Shown here: in pieces, positions 8,825 through 17,648 of the stretch
How positions within the stretch are numbered: position 1 is the first letter of the stretch
Layout of the letters: the number at the start of each line of letters is the position of its first letter
Assembly (NCBI GenBank): GCA_947626355.1
Contig: CANQRV010000001.1
Location: 58,919 to 122,918, forward strand
Origin: an uncultured Muribaculaceae bacterium
GTDB lineage: Bacteria; Bacteroidota; Bacteroidia; Bacteroidales; Muribaculaceae
Direction of reading: 5' to 3'
Length of the DNA stretch: 64,000 nt
Program-made: the position numbers and the translations under genes
The notes under the pieces: generated by a model
Database searches by the model: none
Told to the model about the DNA's origin: nothing
Seen by the model: the letters and a program-made list of their open reading frames with translations, nothing else

Positions 8825-10444
8825 TTATTTCCTGATATCGGTTGGCGATTCGTCGTTTTTCAAGGCGTCGACGGCCCTCTTCACGGCTATGTCGTCGCGG
8901 TTGAGCATCTCGATGAATGCCTTATAGCCGAGCACGTCGCGAGCCACCATCGCCTTGATCTGCTCGAGGATGAGGCCTCGGCTCTGGTTGATGTAATACC
9001 AACGGGCCGGCACGCCGTTGCGGGCCGCGAACTGCACGAAATTGTCGAGGAGGGTGTTGTCGCGCGGCATCACGGCGAGCAGCCTCTGGAGCGACTTCAC
9101 GCCGGCGAAGGCATCGCGGTATTTGTCGGCCACCCGGTAGGCGAATTTCTGAATGAGGCCGCGGTTGGTGACGTTGACGTAGTAGGAGGTATAGCCAGTG
9201 GTGTCCTCCGGCACGAAGACGTCGGGCATTATGCCGCCGCCACCGTAGACGGGGCGTCCGTTGCCTGTGTAGAACAGTTTCGACTTGTCGAGACGCACAC
9301 TGTCGGCGTTGTAGAACTCACCGTGGGAGTAACGGTCGGCGATGTCGAGATCATAGTCCATGTCGCCGCCACGCTTGTAGTCTTTCTGGATGCTGCGGCC
9401 GGAGGGAGTGTAATATCTGGCCACCGTCAGACGGATGGCGGAACTGTCGGGGAGCTCGGTCTGGTTCTGCACGAGACCTTTGCCGAACGTGCGGCGGCCG
9501 ATCACGAGGCCGCGGTCGTTGTCCTGGATCGCTCCGGCGAAGATCTCCGAGGCTGAAGCGGAGATCTCGTTGACGAGCACCGTGATCTCGCAGTCGATGA
9601 AGGAGCCGGTGTTGTCGCTGACGGCAATCTCGTCGTTGACCGACGAGCGACCCTTGGTGTAGACGATGAGCTTGCCGGCAGGCAGGAACTCATTGGCCAT
9701 GAAGATGGCCTGGTCCATGAATCCGCCCTGATTGTAGCGCAGGTCGATCACGAATTTCTCCGCGCCTTCCTTCCTGAGGTTGGAAAGGGCGTTGAAGAAC
9801 TCGTTGTAGGTGTTGCGGGCGAACTTGATGACCCTCACATATCCGATGCCGGGCTCAATCATGTAGGCGGCGTCGACACTGTTGTTGGGAATCTCGCCCC
9901 TCACCACGTCGAAATGCAGAGTGGCCGGAGATGAATTCCGTTTCACGCCTATGTCCACCTTCGTGCCTTTCTTTCCACGGAGGTTCTTGAAGACCTTTGA
10001 GTTGTCGAGATCCTTACCTGTAAGGTCAACGCCGTTGGCGCTGATGATCCTGTCGCCTTGAAGAATACCCACCTTCTCGGCCGGGCCTCCGGCCACCACC
10101 TCTATGACATGCACGGTGTCGTTCATGATCTGGAAAGAGACGCCGATGCCGCTCAGACTGGCGTCGAGATCCTCGTTGACCTGGTTGAGCTCGCTGGAGG
10201 GGATATATGTTGAGTGCGGGTCGAGCGAGGCGAGCAGGTCAGGCATCACCGACTCGAGCAGGGAGTCGGTGTCGAGCTGGTCGACGTAGTCGCGGCCGAT
10301 GAGGCCGAGGATGGCATGAAGCTTCTCTTCCTGCGGAGAGAGGCGCGGCTGCATGACGTAGCGGCCGATGAATACCCCTCCCACTATGCCGAGGCATAGC
10401 AGGAGAGGCAATAATACGATAGCGGGATTCTTCTTGGTTCTCAT
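8825..10444 (-). CDS. S41 family C-terminal processing protease (CtpA/Prc type)
   Basis: The 539-residue serine protease is anchored by one N-terminal membrane segment (about residues 7-28) with its domains outside the inner membrane. A PDZ domain spans about residues 85-190, with the binding segment SGIGVSFQIMND. The catalytic Ser lies in NEISASASEIFAGA near residue 295, and the general-base Lys in GRRTFGKGLVQ about 25 residues on. This is the Ser/Lys dyad of tail-specific proteases. It probably trims or degrades envelope proteins from their C-termini. A C-terminal extension of about 150 residues follows. It lies in the ftsK-to-LuxR operon, with 9 bp to the dCMP deaminase gene upstream. Confidence 0.93.
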   Translation of the reverse strand: MRTKKNPAIVLLPLLLCLGIVGGVFIGRYVMQPRLSPQEEKLHAILGLIGRDYVDQLDTDSLLESVMPDLLASLDPHSTYIPSSELNQVNEDLDASLSGIGVSFQIMNDTVHVIEVVAGGPAEKVGILQGDRIISANGVDLTGKDLDNSKVFKNLRGKKGTKVDIGVKRNSSPATLHFDVVRGEIPNNSVDAAYMIEPGIGYVRVIKFARNTYNEFFNALSNLRKEGAEKFVIDLRYNQGGFMDQAIFMANEFLPAGKLIVYTKGRSSVNDEIAVSDNTGSFIDCEITVLVNEISASASEIFAGAIQDNDRGLVIGRRTFGKGLVQNQTELPDSSAIRLTVARYYTPSGRSIQKDYKRGGDMDYDLDIADRYSHGEFYNADSVRLDKSKLFYTGNGRPVYGGGGIMPDVFVPEDTTGYTSYYVNVTNRGLIQKFAYRVADKYRDAFAGVKSLQRLLAVMPRDNTLLDNFVQFAARNGVPARWYYINQSRGLILEQIKAMVARDVLGYKAFIEMLNRDDIAVKRAVDALKNDESPTDIRK

Positions 10445-10453
10445 TATTATTCG

Positions 10454-10885
10454 TCAGTCACAGAGCGGCATGTAGTCTACCGTGACGCCGGCCTTCCTGA
10501 GGAGGTCGAGGCCGTCGGTGATACGGTAGAGCTCGGAAAAGACCACTCTCTTTATTCCTGCCTGAATGATTAGCTTGCTGCATTCCATGCATGGACTCGT
10601 CGACACGTAGAGGGTGCTCCCCTCGCTGGAGTTGTTGCTGCGGGCCACCTTGGTGATGGCGTTGGCCTCGGCGTGGAGCACCCAAGGGAAAGTGACACCC
10701 TCGTCTGACTCGCATACATTCGGAAACCCCGATGGGGTGCCGTTGTAGCCGTCGGAGATTATCATCTTGTCCTTCACGAGTATGGCACCTACCTGACGGC
10801 GGGTGCAGTAGGAATTCTCGCTCCAGATGCGGGCCATGCGGAGATAGCGCATGTCGAGCGCCTTCTGCTTATCGTCTCTGTCCAT
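10454..10885 (-). CDS. dCMP deaminase family protein (ComEB-like)
   Basis: The 143-residue zinc deaminase converts dCMP to dUMP, feeding dTMP synthesis. The cytidine/deoxycytidylate deaminase motif is complete: His71-Ala-Glu73 (WVLHAEANAI) as ligand and proton shuttle, and Pro-Cys99-Met-Glu-Cys102 as the other ligands. Length fits the compact ComEB/dCD group. An older name for this family comes from Bacillus competence, but nothing here suggests DNA uptake. It lies 21 bp downstream of trxB and 9 bp upstream of the S41 protease gene in the same operon. Confidence 0.93.
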   Translation of the reverse strand: MDRDDKQKALDMRYLRMARIWSENSYCTRRQVGAILVKDKMIISDGYNGTPSGFPNVCESDEGVTFPWVLHAEANAITKVARSNNSSEGSTLYVSTSPCMECSKLIIQAGIKRVVFSELYRITDGLDLLRKAGVTVDYMPLCD

Positions 10886-10906
10886 GTCTTATGCGGCAAA
10901 ATCAGA

Positions 10907-11854
10907 TTATTCTTCGGAATGCTCCATCAGGAATTTCTCGGCGTCGAGGGCAGCGCGGCAGCCTGTGCCGGCGGCGGCGATAGCCTGTCGGTAGCGCGGG
11001 TCGGCGCAGTCGCCGGCGGCGAAAACGCCCGGCACGCTGGTGTGTGTCGTATTGCCCTGCACCTTGATGTAGCCCTCGGCGTCGAGCTCGATCTGGCCGT
11101 TGAAGATCTCGGTGTTGGGCTTATGGCCGATGGCGAGGAAGAAGCCGTCGATCTCGATGTCGAAGTGGTCTTCCTCCGGAGTGCCCTTCTTGCTCACGAT
11201 GTGAGCGCCCTCCACGCCGTCCTCGCCGAATAGGCCCACGGTGTTGCATTCAAAGAGGATCTCGATGTTCTCCTTGTCTCTCACCCGCTTCTGCATAACG
11301 TCGGAGGCGCGGAGATAGTTCTTGCGGACAATGAGATATACCTTGTTGGCGAGAGTGGAGAGGTAGAGAGCCTCCTCGCATGCGGTGTCGCCGCCACCTA
11401 CTACAGCCACGTTTTTCTTTCTATAGAAGAAGCCGTCGCAAGTGGCGCATGCGCTCACTCCGAGGCCTCTGTATTTCTCCTCGTCGGAGAGGCCGAGATA
11501 TCTTGCCGACGCTCCGGTGGAGATGATTACAGTGTCGGCGATGATTACGTCGCCCTTCTCGTCGACGCAGCGGAACGGACGCTTCGAGAAGTCGACCGAT
11601 TCGATGGTGCGGGGACGGATCTCGGCGCCAAACCTGAGGGCCTGACGGCGGATCTGGTCCATCATCTCGGGCCCCTGCACACCCTCGGGATAGCCGGGAA
11701 AGTTCTCGATCTCAGTAGTCTGTGTGAGCTGTCCGCCGGGCTGATTACCCTCAAACACAATTGGGTGCAGATTTGCACGCGAGGCGTAGATTGCGGCCGT
11801 GTATCCGGCAGGGCCCGAACCGATCACGAGCACTTTTGTCTTTTCTTCTGACAT
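10907..11854 (-). CDS. trxB: Thioredoxin reductase
   Basis: The 315-residue FAD- and NADPH-dependent enzyme reduces thioredoxin in the cytosol. It has the FAD-binding GSGPAGYTAAIYASRA at residues 12-27, the redox-active pair C136-A-T-C139-D, an NADPH-binding GGGDTACEEA segment, and the C-terminal FAD motif TSVPGVFAAGDCAD. These are the standard low-molecular-weight TrxR features at the usual length. The gene is preceded by a 77-bp gap after the lolA-like gene, which holds no clear promoter, so it is probably transcribed from ftsK. A peroxiredoxin encoded at 55.7 kb would be one downstream user of reduced thioredoxin. Confidence 0.96.
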   Translation of the reverse strand: MSEEKTKVLVIGSGPAGYTAAIYASRANLHPIVFEGNQPGGQLTQTTEIENFPGYPEGVQGPEMMDQIRRQALRFGAEIRPRTIESVDFSKRPFRCVDEKGDVIIADTVIISTGASARYLGLSDEEKYRGLGVSACATCDGFFYRKKNVAVVGGGDTACEEALYLSTLANKVYLIVRKNYLRASDVMQKRVRDKENIEILFECNTVGLFGEDGVEGAHIVSKKGTPEEDHFDIEIDGFFLAIGHKPNTEIFNGQIELDAEGYIKVQGNTTHTSVPGVFAAGDCADPRYRQAIAAAGTGCRAALDAEKFLMEHSEE

Positions 11855-11931
11855 AGCTTTATGTTAATTTTTATGGTATTATGATAATAACGTGTCTGAA
11901 TTCCGTTTTATGTCGCGCCCCGATGATAAAA

Positions 11932-12597
11932 TCACCGGAGGTCGACAATCTCCGTCTTCGGGAAGCGAGATCTGGGATATACGAAAGCCGAGGGGGGCAC
12001 CTTGGCCCTGACGTCGAGGGAAGTCACGACGCAGGTCGACACCGCGCCTCCGGAGGCCGCCACCACTATCTTCTCCGGAAGGAAAGTGGAGGCGTTCAGA
12101 GTCACGGTGATTTTCTTTATGGCGTTCTTGCGCGACTTGGGCACGAGATTCACGACATATTTCCCCTTGGGCATCGAAGAGGCGAAAGAGGATGAGAACG
12201 CGCCGGGAGTGCTGTTGACATACAGGAGGGGATTAGTCTCGGCGAGCTCGGCGGCAGTGGGAGTCGTGACAGTGGTCTCGGCCGTGTGTGGATTGAAGGA
12301 GTAGAGGGCGACACCGTCATACCAGGCCGACATGGCGCGTGATTCTATGGCGAATTTTCGGCCGGCGGCCTTGAGCGTTCCCTTGACTGAACTCTTTCCG
12401 GTGGAGAGGGTGAACGACGCGGAGATTCCCTTGGCGGAGGAGATGGCCGACGCCGCCTTCGCCACCACCTGCGGGGCCGTCAGCCTCGCGGGGGCTGCCG
12501 CCGCGGGAGATGCCGGAAGCGCGGCCGGAGCCGGGACAGGCGCCGCAGCCGCCAGAGCCGCGAGCGCGGCTATCATCACATATCTGGTCAGTTTCAT
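11932..12597 (-). CDS. LolA-like periplasmic lipoprotein carrier protein
   Basis: The 221-residue protein has a signal peptide and then a long low-complexity Ala/Pro linker (about residues 15-40). The body resembles the LolA/LolB fold: a helix (TAPQVVAKAASAISSAKGI), the first strand SASFTLSTG, the YDGVALYSFNP region and a run of strands to the C-terminus. LolA carries lipoproteins from the LolCDE complex to the outer membrane. This is the divergent Bacteroidota version, and its position directly downstream of ftsK is common in this order. The start at 12597 is set by the signal sequence. The Ala/Pro linker is unusually pronounced. Confidence 0.75.
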   Translation of the reverse strand: MKLTRYVMIAALAALAAAAPVPAPAALPASPAAAAPARLTAPQVVAKAASAISSAKGISASFTLSTGKSSVKGTLKAAGRKFAIESRAMSAWYDGVALYSFNPHTAETTVTTPTAAELAETNPLLYVNSTPGAFSSSFASSMPKGKYVVNLVPKSRKNAIKKITVTLNASTFLPEKIVVAASGGAVSTCVVTSLDVRAKVPPSAFVYPRSRFPKTEIVDLR

Positions 12598-12634
12598 TAA
12601 TATCTTATGAAATGGTAAACTGTTTAATTTTATA

Positions 12635-15283
12635 TCATCCGAGCATAGACTCGAGTGTCATGGGGTCGACGAGCACCGAGCGGGGCTTGCCTCCCTGGGC
12701 GGGGCCTACTATACCGCGCTGTTCGAGCTGGTCCATGATCTTTCCGGCGCGTGCGAAGCCGATGGAATAGCGTCGCTGGAGCGACGATGTCGACGCCGTC
12801 GACGACGATACCACCCAGCGGGCCACCTCCTCGAAGAGGGAGTCGACCTCCCAGGAGCTGTCGGACGACGAGGAGGACGATTCGTCGGAAGCTTCGTTGA
12901 CAGGCTCGGGAAGCACATAAGCCCCCTTGCCGTTGGGCTGGGCTGCGATATAATCGCAGATAGCCTCCACCTCCGGAGTGTCGACGAAAGCGCACTGCAC
13001 GCGCACCATCTCCGAGTTGTTGCTCACGAGCATGTCGCCGCGTCCTATGAGCTGCTGGGCGCCCGAGGTGTCGAGGATGGTCTTTGAGTCGACGCCCGAG
13101 CTCACCTTGAAGGCGATGCGCGCCGGGAAGTTGGCCTTGATGACGCCGGTGATCACATTGGTCGACGGCCTCTGGGTGGCGATGATGACGTGCATGCCCA
13201 CGGCCCTCGCCTTCTGCGCGAGGCGTGCTATAGGAGTCTCCACCTCCTTGCCGCAGGTCATGATGAGGTCGCTGAACTCGTCGACCACCACCACTATGTA
13301 AGGCATGAAGCGGTGTCCCTCGGCCGGGTTGAGCTTATGGGCTATGATCTTGCTGTTATATTCCTCGATCTTGCGGGTGTTGGCCGCCTTGAGCAGCATA
13401 TACCGGCTATCCATCTCCACACAGAGGGAGCTGAGCGTCGCCACCACCTTCTTCATGTCGGTGATGATGGGGTCGGGCTCATCGGGGAGCTTGGCGAGAT
13501 AGTGCTTCTCGATCTTGGCATATAGGCTGAACTCCACCATCTTCGGGTCGATCATCACGAACTTCAGCTCATCGGGGGTGCGGCGGTAGAGCAGCGAGGC
13601 GATGATGGCGTTGAGGCCTACCGACTTACCCTGGCCGGTGGCACCGGCCACCAGCAGGTGGGGCATCTTCGAGAGGTCGGCGATGAAGACGTCGTTGGAG
13701 ATGGTGGAACCGAGAGCCACGGGGAGCTTGTATTGCGACTCCTGAAACTTCTTCGACTTTATGATGGTGCGCATCGACACTGTCTGGGGGTCTTTGTTGG
13801 CCACCTCTATGCCGACGGTGCCTTTGCCGGGAATCGGCGCTATGATACGGACACCCACAGCCGAGAGGCTTAGAGCTATGTCGTCGACGAGGCCGCGTAT
13901 CTTGGCGATCTTGACCCCCTTGTCGGGCACGATCTCATACAGCGTCACCGTAGGGCCCACGGTAGCCTCGATGCTTGTGATGGGTATGCCGAAATCGAGA
14001 AGTGTCTTCCGGATGCGCTCCTTGTTCTCATACTGCTCCTCGGCATCCACGCTTATTCGCTCCTGACCGGGGCGCAGGAGCTCCACCGGAGGGAAAGTGT
14101 AGGGAGTGGACCCGGGCAGGCAACCGGCATCTGGATAGCGGGTCACGTTGTCGGCCTGCTCTATGGTGTTTACATTGACCACCATGGCATCTGAATCGGC
14201 AACCTCGTCGTCGGCAGCGTCGGTCGCGGGGGCCTTGGGGACGGTCGGCAGAGCCGAAGTCTCTTCATTCTTCTGTGGGGCAATGGCTCCGGCTCCATCG
14301 GCTGGAGCCTTCCGGGGCGGCTCGTCGTCGAGCTCGGGAATGGAATAATAGAAGGCATTGTCGTCGAAGGCCACCACTGGCTCCTCAGCGGGGGCGGTCT
14401 CCACGGCCTCAGGAGTCTGGGCCTCCCCTGCGAGACGCGCGTCGGCCATCTCGTAGCGTCGCATCTCCTCGAGCTCCTGCTCCCGCTGCAGCCTCAGCCG
14501 CTCCTGCTCCTGGCGAGCCTCGCGACGCACCTTGCGCCTATGCCTGATGCGCAATATCCAGTTGATGAAATCGCGCATGCATATCACCACAAAAGTCGAG
14601 AGCATGAACAGACAGAGGATCACGGCGCCGGTCCAGCCCACGAAGCCTATTACCCATTCATTGACGTAGCGGCCGTGGTAGCCGCCCCAGTTGACTGGAG
14701 AGCTGAGCGAAATGGTGACAAGTCCGATTATCAGCGAGACGGTGATGAGGGCCACCAGCGACTTGATGGTGAAGTCGACCGACTTGAACTTCGGCCTGCC
14801 GGCGAGCTGCTTGAGCGACATTGCCACGAGCCAGAACACGATCACGAGGGAGCCGAGACCGAAACACTCGTTGATGAGGAACTCCGACATCCTGGCGCCG
14901 GCCTCACCCCCCTTGTTGGATATTCCTGTAGCCTCGCCGAGGGGCATGCTGTTGATCACCGACTGATCCTTTATGCAGTCGGTGAAATAGGAGAGGAACG
15001 AGACGCCGAGGTAGACGGCAAAGAATCCGAGAAAGAGTCCGAGCAGCCAACGGAATGTCTGGCCGTGAAACCATTTCACCACCCGCGTGGCGAAAGAAGC
15101 CACATCGGGCACTCCGGCAGCTGCCTTCTTCTCCGCGGCAGGCTTCCTTCGGGTCTTGGCGGCGGCCTTCTTCTTCTCGGGCTTCCGCTCGGTCACCATA
15201 GGCGCGATCACCTCCGGCGCGGCGATCGCCGGCTGCTGATAATTATAATGTATCTCGGGACTATAATCGTCGTAATCTTTCAT
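12635..15283 (-). CDS. ftsK: DNA translocase FtsK
   Basis: The 882-residue protein couples chromosome segregation to division. An N-terminal membrane domain with about four helices spans residues 75-250. A charged coiled-coil linker (250-300) leads into a Pro/Ala/acid-rich linker (300-390). The motor follows, with Walker A GATGQGKSVG near 545 and Walker B YIVVVVDEFSDL near 664. The C-terminal gamma winged helix, which recognises polar orientation sites (KOPS-like), carries RRYSIGFARAGKIMDQLEQRG near 830-850. It heads an eight-gene leftward operon. A -7 box lies 19 bases upstream of the ATG, so the leader is very short. Confidence 0.96.
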   Translation of the reverse strand: MKDYDDYSPEIHYNYQQPAIAAPEVIAPMVTERKPEKKKAAAKTRRKPAAEKKAAAGVPDVASFATRVVKWFHGQTFRWLLGLFLGFFAVYLGVSFLSYFTDCIKDQSVINSMPLGEATGISNKGGEAGARMSEFLINECFGLGSLVIVFWLVAMSLKQLAGRPKFKSVDFTIKSLVALITVSLIIGLVTISLSSPVNWGGYHGRYVNEWVIGFVGWTGAVILCLFMLSTFVVICMRDFINWILRIRHRRKVRREARQEQERLRLQREQELEEMRRYEMADARLAGEAQTPEAVETAPAEEPVVAFDDNAFYYSIPELDDEPPRKAPADGAGAIAPQKNEETSALPTVPKAPATDAADDEVADSDAMVVNVNTIEQADNVTRYPDAGCLPGSTPYTFPPVELLRPGQERISVDAEEQYENKERIRKTLLDFGIPITSIEATVGPTVTLYEIVPDKGVKIAKIRGLVDDIALSLSAVGVRIIAPIPGKGTVGIEVANKDPQTVSMRTIIKSKKFQESQYKLPVALGSTISNDVFIADLSKMPHLLVAGATGQGKSVGLNAIIASLLYRRTPDELKFVMIDPKMVEFSLYAKIEKHYLAKLPDEPDPIITDMKKVVATLSSLCVEMDSRYMLLKAANTRKIEEYNSKIIAHKLNPAEGHRFMPYIVVVVDEFSDLIMTCGKEVETPIARLAQKARAVGMHVIIATQRPSTNVITGVIKANFPARIAFKVSSGVDSKTILDTSGAQQLIGRGDMLVSNNSEMVRVQCAFVDTPEVEAICDYIAAQPNGKGAYVLPEPVNEASDESSSSSSDSSWEVDSLFEEVARWVVSSSTASTSSLQRRYSIGFARAGKIMDQLEQRGIVGPAQGGKPRSVLVDPMTLESMLG

Positions 15284-15301
15284 CTGTTAAAATTTGGAAA
15301 T

Positions 15302-15310
15302 GCAAAGTTA
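15302..15310 (-). promoter_or_regulatory. -7 element upstream of ftsK
   Basis: On the minus strand TAACTTTGC lies 19 bases before the ftsK ATG. No TTG is found at the right distance, so only the -7 half is supported. The mRNA leader would be about 10 bases. Confidence 0.5.
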
Positions 15311-15480
15311 GCTATTTTCCTAACAAAATTAAGGAAAAAACGACATACGGATCCGAAATTGAATGTTAAAAAATTATGAACAGGCACCAAGGAGGATCCG
15401 CAGAGCCCGAAAATGTATGCCAGAAAGCTGCAATTGATAAAAGAATTTCCCAATCATTACGAAAATTGAGAAAAAATTGC

Positions 15481-15489
15481 TAATTTCGC
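15481..15489 (+). promoter_or_regulatory. Possible weak -7 element before the small membrane gene and dxs
   Basis: TAATTTCGC differs from TAnnTTTGC at one position and has no TTG at 19-20 bp. If used, transcription would begin at or next to the ATG at 15496, giving a nearly leaderless mRNA. The rest of the 212-bp divergent gap (15284-15495) holds only the ftsK -7 box and a pair of GGATCC-containing near-palindromes of unknown meaning. Confidence 0.3.
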
Positions 15490-15495
15490 ATTTCA

Positions 15496-15687
15496 ATGAA
15501 TGCTGTAAGAATAATTGGACTGATAGTGCTTGCCGTAGTATGGTTCTGGCTCTGCCGGGCCCTGATAGTCTACGGCGGAGGCGTCACGCTGAAAAATCTG
15601 TTTCTTGTGGCGGCCTCGGGCATCATCATATTCGTGCCACTATGGCGAAAGTATTTCAGCACATCCGACAACGACAGGAAGAAATGA
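15496..15687 (+). CDS. 63-residue membrane protein, unknown function
   Basis: Two hydrophobic helices (about residues 4-26 and 33-50) are separated by a short polar turn (VYGGGVTLKN), and the protein ends in a charged tail (STSDNDRKK). No family is recognised. Its stop overlaps the dxs ATG as ATGA, so the two are translationally coupled and this small gene is likely real and expressed. It could be a membrane partner or simply a leader gene for dxs. There is no evidence to choose. Confidence 0.65.
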   Translation: MNAVRIIGLIVLAVVWFWLCRALIVYGGGVTLKNLFLVAASGIIIFVPLWRKYFSTSDNDRKK

Positions 15688-17645
15688 ACTCAAAATTGGA
15701 ACATAGCCCGGAATCAGATACCAAATACACAAGAAGCACCGACAAGTCCTTGACCCCGCTTCTGGATACGATCAACAGCCCGGCCGACCTTCGGGCGCTG
15801 CCTGTGGAGAAGCTGCCGCAGGTGTGCGACGAAATACGCTCGTATCTCATCTCGTGTCTGTCGGAGAATCCGGGACATTTCGGATCGAGCATGGGCGCCG
15901 TCGACATCATAGTGGCTCTCCACTACGTCTTCGACACGCCGCACGACAGGCTGGTGTGGGACGTTGGCCATCAGGCATATGCCCATAAGCTGCTCACGGG
16001 GCGACGCGAGGCCTTCCGCACGCAACGCACGCGCGGCGGCATCAGCGGCTTTCCCAATCCGATGGAATCGGAGGCCGACACTTTCGTTGCCGGACACGCC
16101 GGCAACTCCATATCTGCGGCGCTCGGCATGGCCATAGCCGACAAGAACACCCCCGGCTCCGAAAACCGCAAGACGGTGGCTGTGGTAGGCGACGCCTCGA
16201 TAAGCGGAGGTCTCCCCTTCGAGGGGCTCAACAACGCCTCCAACAATCCCAACGACCTTCTGATAGTGCTCAACGACAACAATATGAGCATCGATGACAA
16301 CGTCGGCGCCCTACACAAATACCTCTCCGGAATCTCCACCTCGAAGGGCTACAACCGATGGCGCCTCAAGACGGCAGACTATTTCCGGCGCAAGGGCATC
16401 CTCAACGACCAGCGCAAAGGGCTGCTGATTCGATTCAACAATTCCATCAAGGCGCTTGTCTCCGGAAAGCAGAACATATTTGAGGGACTCAACATCAGGT
16501 ATTTCGGTCCGTTTGACGGCCACGACGTCATCAAGATGGTGAAGATCCTGCGCGAGATAAAAGACATGCAGGGCCCGCGCCTGCTCCATCTATGCACCGT
16601 TAAAGGGAAAGGCTTCCCGGAGGCGGAGAGGAATCCGGCGCAATGGCACGCCCCGGGCAAGTTCGTACCCGCGACCGGCGAGAAGATCAAGAAGACCGGC
16701 GAGCAGCCACCGCTCTGGCAGGAGGTGTTCGGCGACACCATCGTGGAGCTCGCGCAGCGCGACGACCGCGTCATGGGCATCACGGCCGCCATGGTGTCGG
16801 GCACCTCGATGGGCAAGATGCTGAAGACTTTCCCGAAACGCACTTTCGACGTGGGCATATCGGAGGGCCACGCCGTGACCTTCGCGGGCGGTCTCGCCGC
16901 CGGGGGCAAGCGCCCCTTCGTGGCCATCTACTCCTCGTTTCTCCAGCGCGCCTACGACAACATCATCCACGACGTGGCGATCCAGGGGCTTCCCGTGACC
17001 TTCTGCATCGACCGCGCGGGCGTAGTGGGTGAAGACGGAGTGACCCACCACGGAGTGTTCGACCTGGCCTACCTGCAGTGCATACCGGGCATCGCCGTTG
17101 CCTCTCCCTCCGACGAGCGGATGATGCGCAATCTCATGTACACCTCGCTGGAACATGACGGCCCGATGGCCATCAGGTATCCGCGTGGCAAGGCATTCAA
17201 CACCCGCTGGCACACCGACATGGAGCCGCTGCCGATAGGTAAGGGCGTGACCGTGAGCGAGACGCCGGGCAACCGGATCGCCATAGCCACCATCGGCCCG
17301 ATAGCCGCCGAGGCCCGGAAGGCCGCTGAGGCACTTGCCAAGGAGGGTATCGGCGTAGACCTCTACGACATGATATGGCTGAAGCCGCTCGACAGAGACC
17401 TTCTCAGGCACATAGCCGACATCCACGACGCCATAGTGACGGTGGAAGACGGCAGCGTGACCGGGGGCTTCGGATCGGCGGTGGCGCTGGCCGTGGCCGG
17501 GAGCCATCCCGGCGTGAAAGTGGAGAATCTCGGAATCCCCGACCGCTGGATAGCACATGCCACCGTCGACCAGCTGCATCATGAGTGCGGCTACGACGCC
17601 GAGGGAATAGCCGCGGCCGCGAGGAGGCTGGCCGGCAAGGGGTAA
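15684..17645 (+). CDS. dxs: 1-deoxy-D-xylulose-5-phosphate synthase
   Basis: The 653-residue thiamine-diphosphate enzyme condenses pyruvate and glyceraldehyde 3-phosphate, the first step of the MEP isoprenoid pathway. Visible features are the N-terminal PENPGHFGSSMG-like segment (here SENPGHFGSSMG), DVGHQAYAHKLLTGRR, the ThDP/Mg motif GDASISGGLPFEGLNNAS, the pyrimidine-domain DRAGVVGEDGVTHHGVFD and the C-terminal transketolase domain with MAIRYPRGKA. Length is near the usual 620-640. The ATG at 15684, overlapping the small gene's stop, gives the homologous start. The longer frame from 15477 is the wrong-frame reading through that gene and is rejected. trkA follows 3 bp after the stop. Confidence 0.96.
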   Translation: MNSKLEHSPESDTKYTRSTDKSLTPLLDTINSPADLRALPVEKLPQVCDEIRSYLISCLSENPGHFGSSMGAVDIIVALHYVFDTPHDRLVWDVGHQAYAHKLLTGRREAFRTQRTRGGISGFPNPMESEADTFVAGHAGNSISAALGMAIADKNTPGSENRKTVAVVGDASISGGLPFEGLNNASNNPNDLLIVLNDNNMSIDDNVGALHKYLSGISTSKGYNRWRLKTADYFRRKGILNDQRKGLLIRFNNSIKALVSGKQNIFEGLNIRYFGPFDGHDVIKMVKILREIKDMQGPRLLHLCTVKGKGFPEAERNPAQWHAPGKFVPATGEKIKKTGEQPPLWQEVFGDTIVELAQRDDRVMGITAAMVSGTSMGKMLKTFPKRTFDVGISEGHAVTFAGGLAAGGKRPFVAIYSSFLQRAYDNIIHDVAIQGLPVTFCIDRAGVVGEDGVTHHGVFDLAYLQCIPGIAVASPSDERMMRNLMYTSLEHDGPMAIRYPRGKAFNTRWHTDMEPLPIGKGVTVSETPGNRIAIATIGPIAAEARKAAEALAKEGIGVDLYDMIWLKPLDRDLLRHIADIHDAIVTVEDGSVTGGFGSAVALAVAGSHPGVKVENLGIPDRWIAHATVDQLHHECGYDAEGIAAAARRLAGKG

Positions 17646-17648
17646 GAC

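Noticed and set aside
15346..15399. GGATCC-containing near-palindromes between ftsK and the small membrane gene
   Set aside because: The arms are short (7 bp) with a long AT-rich spacer and no further symmetry. Too weak to call an operator.
15477..15683. N-terminal extension of dxs to 15477
   Set aside because: It runs out of frame through the 63-residue membrane gene, has no similarity to DXS proteins, and the ATG at 15684 gives the normal start with ATGA coupling.
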